64,000 nucleotides of DNA, from the NCBI GenBank assembly GCA_008933765.1, contig WBUK01000014.1, forward strand, positions 48,613-112,612, in the 5' to 3' direction. The translations under genes were made by a program, and so were the position numbers. The notes beneath the pieces were generated by a model. That model saw nothing but the letters and a program-made list of their open reading frames with translations, did not search any database and was not told where the DNA came from. Source of the DNA: Ignavibacteriaceae bacterium. GTDB taxonomy: Bacteria > Bacteroidota > Ignavibacteria > Ignavibacteriales > Ignavibacteriaceae. Shown here piece after piece: positions 58,449 to 64,000 of this stretch (its first letter is position 1; every line of letters begins with the position of its first letter).

Positions 58449-59591
58449 CTAATTGCGTTTTATTACAACAACAGTTACATCGTCTGTTAGAACGCCGAAA
58501 TTTTCAACTTCATCGGTTAGTTTTTTCGCAATTTCTTCTGCACTTGAATTATAGTTGGTTTTCAGCAATTCTTCCACCCGTTTAAGCCCAAACTGCCCTC
58601 CCGACTTCGAAAAAGTCTCCATCACGCCATCTGTCAGCATTAAAACAATATCACCGTTAGCGATTGAATCTGTTTCGTGTGTAAACTTAAAATCTTTGCG
58701 CACGCCTACAGGTATCTGTTTAATAGTTTTTTCGTCGATTTTTCCGCTTTCTCTGCGATAAATCAGAATTGGCGGGTGCCCGGCAACTGTGTAGTTAATG
58801 GTTCCCTCATACAGTTCTGCCATTGCAGCCGTTATGAACATCTTTTTCTCTTTCAGCTCGAAGAGGGTTTTGTTCACCAAGCTTAAATTTTCACTTATAT
58901 TGCCGCCGGAAGGTAAAATAGTGCGAAGCGAACTTTTGAACATACCCACTAATGCCCCGGCACCAACGCCGTGCCCCGATACATCGGCGATCGTAACTGT
59001 TATACCACCACTTCCGTTTGTATAACAATCGAACATATCGCCACCAACTTCACCGACAGGTTTGGAAATTCCGTATATTTCGTAACTCCCAAAGTGCAAA
59101 GAAACAGGCGGGACCAAAATTGAATGAAGCTTTTCTGCCAGATCGATTTCAGTCCGCATCCGATAATGACTTAAACCTTCTTTCCCTATAAATTTTATTA
59201 AAAGTGTGTAGCTGAGCACAATCAACAACATAATCCCCGACGCATGAAATATTAAATATTCCTTCGTAATGCTTGACATTGAGACCGGAGCAGGATTTGT
59301 CGGCATCGCATAACTGATCAGCAATTGAAGCGGTATCGCTATGATGAAAAACCTTCTGTCCCGAACTACAGCATGAGCATACGCAACACTTATCAACCCG
59401 GAAGAGATTGCAGAGAGAATTACCGACCAATACCCAAACTGACCCGGTATAAACAAACTGGTTACAAAACCCAGTATGGCAAACAAACAAAAAATGCAAA
59501 GCATTAAGATGATGTATGAGCCGCGCGGGATGCTCCTGAAGAATTTTAATTCTTTGTTAGAACTGTTTTTTTTCAAAAATTTTGTTTTCAT
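58449..59591 (-). CDS. Membrane-anchored SpoIIE/RsbU-type PP2C phosphatase
   Basis: The 380-aa product has about five N-terminal hydrophobic helices (from IILMLCIFCLFAILGFVTS to LIVLSYTLLI), a short linker (MRTEIDLAEKLHSILVPP), and a C-terminal PP2C-like domain. The Mn2+-binding Asp residues are in VGEVGGDMFDC and IADVSGHGVGAGALVGMF, with LMLTDGVMETFSKSGGQFGL near the end. Such proteins usually dephosphorylate an anti-sigma-factor antagonist (partner switching), but no STAS or RsbW-type kinase gene lies next to it. Confidence 0.88.
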   Translation of the reverse strand: MKTKFLKKNSSNKELKFFRSIPRGSYIILMLCIFCLFAILGFVTSLFIPGQFGYWSVILSAISSGLISVAYAHAVVRDRRFFIIAIPLQLLISYAMPTNPAPVSMSSITKEYLIFHASGIMLLIVLSYTLLIKFIGKEGLSHYRMRTEIDLAEKLHSILVPPVSLHFGSYEIYGISKPVGEVGGDMFDCYTNGSGGITVTIADVSGHGVGAGALVGMFKSSLRTILPSGGNISENLSLVNKTLFELKEKKMFITAAMAELYEGTINYTVAGHPPILIYRRESGKIDEKTIKQIPVGVRKDFKFTHETDSIANGDIVLMLTDGVMETFSKSGGQFGLKRVEELLKTNYNSSAEEIAKKLTDEVENFGVLTDDVTVVVIKRN

Positions 59592-59655
59592 TAAGTGGAA
59601 TTTGCTTTAGATAGTTTTATAACTGTTCACTGTTTGTGTAAACGGGTAAAATTGA

Positions 59656-59858
59656 GGATAAAGTTTAAGAAACTGCAGTTCAACCGTAACTGGGATTGTG
59701 CAATAGTTTTTGCCGGGAGTTGTTGCGCCCCGATTGTGCGCTCCCGATTGTTCATCGGGATTGTGCTCAACAGTCTTACCATCCGATTGTGCACCGGGTT
59801 TTGTTTGAAAACTGTATTAAAAAACGGGATAAAGCTTCAGAAACTGCAGTTCAACCGT
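59656..59858. repeat. Duplicated gene tail with GATTGTGC motif repeats
   Basis: The 32 bases at 59827-59858, from the 3' end of the gene at 59817-60749, recur with two mismatches at 59656-59687, 171 bases away. Between them are four exact copies of GATTGTGC (59694, 59732, 59759, 59785) and a palindrome TCCCGAT-TGTTC-ATCGGGA at 59742-59760. The same TCCCGAT/ATCGGGA arms are found in the altered tRNA-Ser copies. Confidence 0.75.
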
Positions 59859-60749
59859 GCCGGAATCTTTAATAAACTGAAACAGAAGTATCCCCTGCTC
59901 GGAAGAAGAACAGAAAACATTCTCGGTCATCAGTTTATTTTCATCTTTCCATTGCACTTTGAAAAAATCTTTCTTGCCTGTTTTGGTTATTTCGCCTTTA
60001 TACTCGCCGTTTTGCCAGTCATCTTTAAACAAAGCGCCCTCAAAGTAATAGATTTTATAGGTAACATCATTTACTTTTTGCACACCAATTCTTAATTTTT
60101 GTTCGATACCCGTTGCGCCGGGAGTTTTCATCAATTCGTATATTCCCTCAATATCCTGAGCGCCTGCGTTGAGTTTTTTTCTGAACTCTTCTTCGGTTAA
60201 ACCGACAGTTCCTTTGAAAATTTGCGGGGTTCGTGTTGGGTCATATTTCAGGCGTTTGTGGTTAAGCAATTTCCGCCATTCGACTAAAAGGGTTCTGTCA
60301 ACCGAATAATCAACTTTCACCACCCCTTTTCTGCTGAACAAAAACCAGGTGCCGTTGCAGTCGCTCACCGTAATTGAAATGTTTGATATATCGAAACCGT
60401 CTGTTTTCCACTTGAACTCGAACTTTAAAAAGTTACATGAAGTGGTGGCTTTTGCGGTTGCGGCAATTTTTTCGGGAGTGGTGGCTATTATTTTATTGAA
60501 GCCAAGCTCTTTTATGTACTTTTTTATTGCAGTTAGTTGATTGTCACCCTCGGGTGTGTCAATCAGTTGCTGAGCTGAGGGGCTAAGCTCAACCCATACT
60601 TCATCAAAACCGGTTATGAAATCCTCGTAAAGAAGCTTGGGATTACTTTGGTCTGTGGGTTTTACCTTCTGCGCTGCAGCGTTAACCTGCAAAACAAAAA
60701 AAGCAACAATTAAAATTGATAAATATCTGCTGAACTGATCTTTTTTCAT
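59817..60749 (-). CDS. Secreted protein of unknown function, 310 aa
   Basis: A clear signal peptide (LSILIVAFFVLQVNAAAQ) precedes a soluble domain. Two cysteines (TSCNFLKFEFKWKTDG and VSDCNGTWFLF) could pair. The sequence is rich in beta-prone stretches and charged surface residues and has a C-terminal segment TGKKDFFKVQWKDENKLM. I recognise no family. It is on the minus strand, alone, with no neighbour in close spacing. Its 3' end is copied downstream. Codon use looks like that of the rest of the window. Confidence 0.75.
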   Translation of the reverse strand: MKKDQFSRYLSILIVAFFVLQVNAAAQKVKPTDQSNPKLLYEDFITGFDEVWVELSPSAQQLIDTPEGDNQLTAIKKYIKELGFNKIIATTPEKIAATAKATTSCNFLKFEFKWKTDGFDISNISITVSDCNGTWFLFSRKGVVKVDYSVDRTLLVEWRKLLNHKRLKYDPTRTPQIFKGTVGLTEEEFRKKLNAGAQDIEGIYELMKTPGATGIEQKLRIGVQKVNDVTYKIYYFEGALFKDDWQNGEYKGEITKTGKKDFFKVQWKDENKLMTENVFCSSSEQGILLFQFIKDSGTVELQFLKLYPVF

Positions 60750-60822
60750 CTGCTCATTCTTTTTATTAAAATTTTAATTTATCTTTGTAACAAACCGATG
60801 TTTTTTAGTTTTTTGCTCTTTA

Positions 60823-60905
60823 TTCTGAGAACCGGACGATTTTTTGCTGAAACCTCGAATGCATCATTTCTATTCTTTTACGCTTTTTTCTGAGAACCGA
60901 ACGAT
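60823..60905. repeat. 18-bp direct repeat in the divergent region
   Basis: TTCTGAGAACCGGACGAT at 60823-60840 recurs with one change at 60888-60905, 65 bases apart, each preceded by a T-rich stretch. The pair lies between the divergent genes at 59817-60749 and 60972-61316 and could be paired regulator sites or a slipped duplication. Confidence 0.7.
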
Positions 60906-60971
60906 ATTATGAGAACAATTTATAAAAAATTTATGAAATTTCAGCTATGAAAAACAATTTTTTGGTTTAAA

Positions 60972-61316
60972 ATGCCCGGAAACTTTCTGAACAAAATTGC
61001 TACAAAAGTTATCAGCTTCGCTGTTCGGAAATATATCGAACCTTACGGCGAACTTGAGAATCTACTAATTGATAACGAAACAAAAGAAATTTTGGCTTCG
61101 CTTCAACTAAAAGGTGAACTTCAATCTATCGAAATTAAAATGTTACAATACGGTTTCATTAGAGATAACGAAAAAAACTACCTCATTTTTTCCGATCTCT
61201 ACACCTCACGCGAATGGTTAAATGTTATCCTACTGAACTATTTCGAAGAAAAACCTGACGCCAAAAAGATTGAAATTCCACCTGCAGTTGCAACTTTGCT
61301 GAAATTCTTGCTGTAG
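60972..61316 (+). CDS. Small protein of unknown function, 114 aa
   Basis: The ATG at 60972 starts MPGNFLNKIATKVISFAVRK. The product is a mix of helices and beta strands with an aromatic-rich middle (YGFIRDNEKNYLIF). There is no signal peptide or membrane segment. The composition suggests a soluble, mostly alpha/beta protein. I see no match to a family I know. No convincing Shine-Dalgarno sequence is visible, and a T-rich repeat array begins directly after its stop codon. Confidence 0.6.
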   Translation: MPGNFLNKIATKVISFAVRKYIEPYGELENLLIDNETKEILASLQLKGELQSIEIKMLQYGFIRDNEKNYLIFSDLYTSREWLNVILLNYFEEKPDAKKIEIPPAVATLLKFLL

Positions 61317-61408
61317 GCGCAACGGGCTTTTTTGGCTATGCACAATTGGGCTTTTTGCCGTAAACACAGCAGTTTTTTTGCATTAACACAACGAGCTTTT
61401 CTGCGGTC
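61317..61408. repeat. Four imperfect 22-24 bp repeats after the 114-aa gene
   Basis: Units start GCGCAACGGGC (61317), GCACAATTGGGC (61340), ACACAGCAG (61364) and ACACAACGAGC (61386), each followed by a run of T residues and a short G/C-rich end. The array begins at the base after the stop codon. The core GCACAAT-GGG is the reverse complement of the GATTGTGC motif near 59.7 kb. Confidence 0.65.
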
Positions 61409-61459
61409 CGTCATCCTTTCTTTGTTGTACTACAATTTGAAGCGAGCTTATTGTTACTC

Positions 61460-61544
61460 GGCGTTTCTTTGAAACTAACTTACATCTTTTCCAAATTTTC
61501 CGGCGTTTCCTTTGAAACTGACTTACATCTTATCCAAATTTTCC
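61460..61544. repeat. Tandem duplication spanning the 3' end of the 341-aa gene
   Basis: A 42-base unit GGCGTTTC...TTTTCC at 61460-61501 is followed directly by a 43-base copy at 61502-61544 with few changes. The second copy contains the stop codon (61523-61525) and last codons of the gene at 61523-62548. Confidence 0.8.
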
Positions 61545-62548
61545 AGCATCTCTTTCACACGGTCGTCAAAATCGGTTACATTTTTAGGTGAAAATTCCCG
61601 GTCATCTTTATAGAACATGTGATTGTCATTCGGTCCATATTTTACCACCAACGAAACCTTATAAGTTTTGCCGTTAAACTTGAAAAAATAAACCATCGTG
61701 CGACCGGTGTTATCTTTATCCCATTTTGCCGTCACTTTTGTAACACCGCCGACAAACTTAGCGAATTTACCTTCTGCAGGAAGTGTTTCGATATCAACAT
61801 TTCCCCAGCCGGTTTCTTTTCTCATCTCAGCCATCGTTGATAAAGCTAACATACCGGGGTCGCCCTCAACCTTCTCGAAAACCACAAACGGGTAATCTGT
61901 CCCCAATTTATCGCACCTGCCGAGATAATATTTCTTTGATTTTTTATCGTATGAGCTGACTACATGCCCCCGGACTTTCAGTTTAAGGCCAATTTCTTTC
62001 AGTTCCAAAGTGCGCAAAATGCTTTTGTAACCGGGGTCATCAAACATCTGCTTGATAAAATCGTTATCCCAGTCTTTTAGAAAAAGGAGGTCAAGAATAA
62101 TCAACTGCTCTCCGTTATAAAATGCCTGCACTTCCCTTGAAACAGGGGTGTTTTTGTCCTGATTCCATCCGCTTGCGCGGAAATAAAACCAACCAAAAGG
62201 CATCGTGAGTTGCGTCATCAGATTTATGTGGTAGTAGTCTGTGTTGGTACCTTCTGCTTTCATGTAGCCCACCAAAGAGTTATATACAGTATCTGAATAC
62301 TGACAGCCGATTTTTGTGAAAACTTTCAGATATCCTTTTGTTTTCGACTTTTTTAACTCCTTCGAATACGAATATATAATCACTTCGTTTGGTTTACCTT
62401 TGTTTTCAATCGTTTTTTTCGCCTCTTTGAAAAACGGGAGGTCAATCCCATACTCAGGAAATTCATATCTAATAATGTTATACTGCGGGTAAACCGACAC
62501 TATAGAAAAAAGAAGTGCCGCTACAAAGAAAATTTTCCTCATTTTCAT
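61523..62548 (-). CDS. Secreted protein of unknown function, 341 aa
   Basis: A signal peptide (KIFFVAALLFSIVSVYPQ) precedes a soluble region with many aromatic and Lys residues (EFPEYGIDLPFFKEAKKTIE, NGEQLIILDLLFLKDWDNDF, TGRTMVYFFKFNGKTYKVSL). I recognise no family; the layout suggests a beta-rich periplasmic or outer-membrane-associated protein. It is alone on the minus strand, and its 3' end is tandemly duplicated. A second ATG lies two codons after the first. Confidence 0.75.
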   Translation of the reverse strand: MKMRKIFFVAALLFSIVSVYPQYNIIRYEFPEYGIDLPFFKEAKKTIENKGKPNEVIIYSYSKELKKSKTKGYLKVFTKIGCQYSDTVYNSLVGYMKAEGTNTDYYHINLMTQLTMPFGWFYFRASGWNQDKNTPVSREVQAFYNGEQLIILDLLFLKDWDNDFIKQMFDDPGYKSILRTLELKEIGLKLKVRGHVVSSYDKKSKKYYLGRCDKLGTDYPFVVFEKVEGDPGMLALSTMAEMRKETGWGNVDIETLPAEGKFAKFVGGVTKVTAKWDKDNTGRTMVYFFKFNGKTYKVSLVVKYGPNDNHMFYKDDREFSPKNVTDFDDRVKEMLENLDKM

Positions 62549-62919
62549 GCCTTTTGTTGTGGTTATTTCGATTTAGCTTTTAAAAATTTTTTGAAATTTT
62601 TAATAAAAAGCACAATATATGGATTTTACAACTAAAGTTAGTTAACAGTTCCAAAGTGCTTTAACCTTTTTTCGTAGGATAAGCAAGTAAATTATGTTCG
62701 TATGTTACTATGACACTTCAAACACCTATGAAGTACGCACCGCAAAAAGATAGACTGTTTATAATCTAATGATACCCTAAAAATGTTATAAACTGAACAT
62801 TTTAATTTAAAGTCAGACAAAAATCAATTTTGCAAAGAAACCATAAAGTCTTAAATTTGGAGTCTCTGTTTCAAATATTTTGTAATATTTTTGCAGTATT
62901 TGAAACCAAAATTTCCATA
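62549..62919. other. AT-rich intergenic region with one inverted repeat
   Basis: I see no gene in these 371 bases. A 10-bp inverted repeat, GTTTCAAATA (62868-62877) against TATTTGAAAC (62897-62906) with a 19-base spacer, lies just before the tRNA-Ser promoter and could be a binding site. Confidence 0.5.
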
Positions 62920-62951
62920 TTGATGATGCGATTCAGCAATCAATATATTTT
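62920..62951 (+). promoter_or_regulatory. Promoter of the tRNA-Ser array
   Basis: TTGATG (62920-62925) and TATATT (62944-62949) are separated by 18 bases, with the -10 continuing TATATTTT. Transcription would begin at about 62955, the first base of altered copy 1, so one transcript could carry copies 1, 2 and the intact tRNA-Ser. Confidence 0.55.
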
Positions 62952-62954
62952 TAT

Positions 62955-63037
62955 GGAGAGCTGGTCCCGATTTATCGGGATTGAATGCGGCGGTCTTGAA
63001 AACCGTTATATCCTCACGGGTATCCGGGGTTCCCCGC
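62955..63037 (+). pseudogene. Altered tRNA-Ser copy 1
   Basis: It begins GGAGAGCTGG like the intact gene, but the D-arm bases CAGAGTGG are replaced by the perfect palindrome TCCCGATTTATCGGGA. The anticodon arm (loop CTTGAAA) and long variable arm are unchanged. The T-arm and 3' acceptor strand are replaced by CGGGGTTCCCCG, so no acceptor stem can form. It is followed by the same GCAAC as the intact gene. Confidence 0.9.
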
Positions 63038-63070
63038 AACAGATAAAAACATCATATACTTTTTTTAATT

Positions 63071-63153
63071 GGAGAGCTGGTCCCGATTTATCGGGATTGA
63101 ATGCGGCGGTCTTGAAAACCGTTATATCCTCACGGGTATCCGGGGTTCCCCGC
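63071..63153 (+). pseudogene. Altered tRNA-Ser copy 2
   Basis: It is identical to copy 1 over the full 116-base period (62955-63070 and 63071-63186), including the 33-base spacer that follows it. The identity points to a recent tandem duplication, gene conversion or an assembly effect. Confidence 0.9.
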
Positions 63154-63186
63154 AACAGATAAAAACATCATATACTTTTTTTAATT

Positions 63187-63273
63187 GGAGAGCTGGCAGA
63201 GTGGTTGAATGCGGCGGTCTTGAAAACCGTTATATCCTCACGGGTATCCGGGGTTCGAATCCCTGGCTCTCCG
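63187..63273 (+). tRNA. tRNA-Ser (anticodon UGA), intact copy
   Basis: This is an 87-base class II tRNA with acceptor GGAGAGC/GCTCTCC, a D-arm with GG in the loop, anticodon stem GCGGT/ACCGT with loop CTTGAAA, variable arm ATATCC/GGGTAT with loop TCAC, and T-arm CGGGG-TTCGAAT-CCCTG. Discriminator G is followed by CAA, so CCA is not encoded. It lies 34 bases after altered copy 2 and is followed by its own terminator. Confidence 0.97.
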
Positions 63274-63285
63274 CAACTACAAAAA

Positions 63286-63315
63286 AAGACCTGAGGTAAC
63301 TTAGGTCTTTTTTTT
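63286..63315 (+). terminator. Terminator after tRNA-Ser
   Basis: A 10-bp stem with one G-T pair, AAGACCTGAG (63286-63295) against CTTAGGTCTT (63300-63309), with loop GTAA, runs into a T-run of eight. A degraded version (AAAAAAAGACCCGAGG) follows altered copy 5, showing that the copy included this flank. Confidence 0.85.
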
Positions 63316-63369
63316 ATTAGCATACTTTTTCTACTTCTTTACAACAAAATCTAATCTTAAGTTTATTAT

Positions 63370-63412
63370 GGAGAGCTGGTCCCGATTTATCGGGGGATCA
63401 TTGAAATTTTAT
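63370..63412 (+). pseudogene. Altered tRNA-Ser copy 4 (5' fragment)
   Basis: GGAGAGCTGG is followed by TCCCGATTTATCGGG, then unrelated sequence up to copy 5. Only the 5' acceptor strand and the D-arm palindrome remain. TAAGTTTA at 63358-63365 sits four bases upstream, a weak TAnnTTTG-like -10. Confidence 0.8.
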
Positions 63413-63548
63413 GGAGAGCTGGTCCCGACGAGTCGGGCCTGTTCCGACTCGCCCCGACTTTCTCGGGCTGAATCGGAAATTGAATGCGGCGGTCTTGAAA
63501 ACCGTTATATCCTCACGGGTATCCGGGGTTCGAATCCCTGGCTCTCCG
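63413..63548 (+). pseudogene. Altered tRNA-Ser copy 5 with 57-base D-arm insert
   Basis: Acceptor stem, anticodon arm, variable arm, T-arm and discriminator are all the same as in the intact gene. The same eight D-arm bases are replaced by 57 bases (63423-63479), which form a hairpin CCCGAC-GA-GTCGGG followed by a nested hairpin with outer arms TTCCGA/TCGGAA and inner CCCGA/TCGGG. Without a D-loop GG it should not fold as a normal tRNA; whether it is transcribed is unknown. Confidence 0.88.
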
Positions 63549-63661
63549 CCACCACTAAAAAAAGACCCGAGGTATCTTTGCCTTCTTTTATTTTATAATC
63601 ATTTTTTGGGAGTGCAAGAAATTTTGTGTAATTGGTTTAAAGTCCTGGATGGGAGGGGATT

Positions 63662-63691
63662 CCATCCCCACCCCCGCGGGGGTGGGGATGG
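63662..63691. repeat. Perfect 30-base GC-rich palindrome
   Basis: The inverted repeat CCATCCCCACCCCC (63662-63675), GC, GGGGGTGGGGATGG (63678-63691) has no mismatch. It lies 69 bases before the transposase start and may mark the edge of the IS element or be an independent palindrome. Confidence 0.85.
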
Positions 63692-63759
63692 GGGCGAAAA
63701 AATGCCCTGTTTCCTCTCCCTGTTTTTGAACATTTTATCAATTAATTTTGGAGACTTTT

Positions 63760-64000
63760 ATGAAACTTACACAAGAAGTTATTGAGCAATTTCAAAAAGA
63801 TTTTGCTAATGCCAAAACCTATAACGACCTGATGGGTTAGGATGGCGTGATTAAGAACCTGTTGAAACATGCTCTCGAGACAATGTTAGAAGCTGAACTC
63901 TCTGAGCACCTTGGTTATGCAAAGCACTCACCCGAAGGGGATAATTCAGGTAACTCCCGTAACGGTAAATCCGTAAAAACCATAAAGAACGAACAGGGTA
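63760..64000 (+). pseudogene. IS256-family (mutator-type) transposase, early stop, cut by edge
   Basis: The frame starts MKLTQEVIEQFQKDFANAKT and has an in-frame TAG at 63838-63840 after 26 codons. The same frame then continues DGVIKNLLKHALETMLEAEL, SEHLGYAKHSPEGDN and SGNSRNGKS to the window end, the N-terminal signature of IS256 transposases. The catalytic DDE part would lie beyond the window. The stop suggests an inactive copy, unless it is suppressed or a sequencing error. Confidence 0.88.

Noticed and set aside
59595..60095. 166-codon plus-strand frame opposite the 310-aa secreted protein
   Set aside because: It runs through the duplicated tail, motif repeats and the antisense of a gene with a clear signal peptide.
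62955..63412. CRISPR-like array
   Set aside because: Repeats are tRNA-Ser copies with variable internal changes and non-unique spacers; no cas genes are present.
62830..63598. Open frames across the tRNA-Ser copies (products like MESWSRFIG...)
   Set aside because: They are translations of tRNA-Ser sequence and its palindromic inserts in several frames; there are no ribosome sites and the DNA conservation is explained by the tRNA.

Overview
The window is a bacterial chromosome segment of moderate GC, from a Gram-negative member of the Bacteroidota/Chlorobiota (FCB) group, possibly an Ignavibacteria-like lineage. The group-level evidence is a protein with a type A type-IX-secretion sorting tail, a two-component kinase with a Reg_prop/Y_Y_Y type sensor, -10 boxes of the form TAnnTTTG, lipid A genes (lpxB, lpxK), and tRNA genes that do not encode CCA. 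The finer placement is inference; no rRNA gene is present to settle it.

From about 0.9 to 31.9 kb, every gene is on the minus strand. In transcription order this is a merged translation/transcription supercluster: tRNA-Tyr, -Gly, -Thr, rpmG, tRNA-Trp, secE, nusG, rplK, rplA, rplJ, rplL, rpoB, rpoC, then a new promoter, rpsL, rpsG, fusA, tuf, and the S10, spc and alpha blocks from rpsJ to rplQ. A strong terminator follows rplQ, and engB starts two bases after its T-run. Several starts were moved from the longest ORF using Shine-Dalgarno positions (rpoA, rplC, rpsL, rplL, nusG, secE). Two small genes, rpmJ and rpmG, were found by direct translation. A tRNA-Gln gene sits inside the spc block between rplR and rpsE.

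From 32 to 57.4 kb lie housekeeping and envelope genes: hbd-ackA; plsY-gpsA (phospholipid synthesis); a large plus-strand sensor kinase; queA-ispD; and a long minus-strand run from a promoter near 57.4 kb. That run holds a GH2-like membrane fusion protein, smc, a secreted T9SS-tailed protein, a HAD phosphatase, an isoprenylcysteine-methyltransferase-like protein, lpxB, a lysophospholipid acyltransferase, lpxK and ppdK. LpxB carries an N-terminal hexapeptide repeat extension, and the GH2-like protein appears to lack both catalytic glutamates.

From 57.4 to 64 kb the DNA becomes accessory in character: rpsT, a SpoIIE-type phosphatase, three unrecognised small proteins, and intergenic spaces full of degenerate direct repeats and palindromes. 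The most unusual structure is at 62.95-63.55 kb: one intact tRNA-Ser(UGA) gene surrounded by four altered copies in which the same eight bases of the D-arm are replaced by perfect or nested palindromes. An IS256-family transposase with an early in-frame stop runs off the right edge. I see no CRISPR array, defence island, prophage or biosynthetic cluster.
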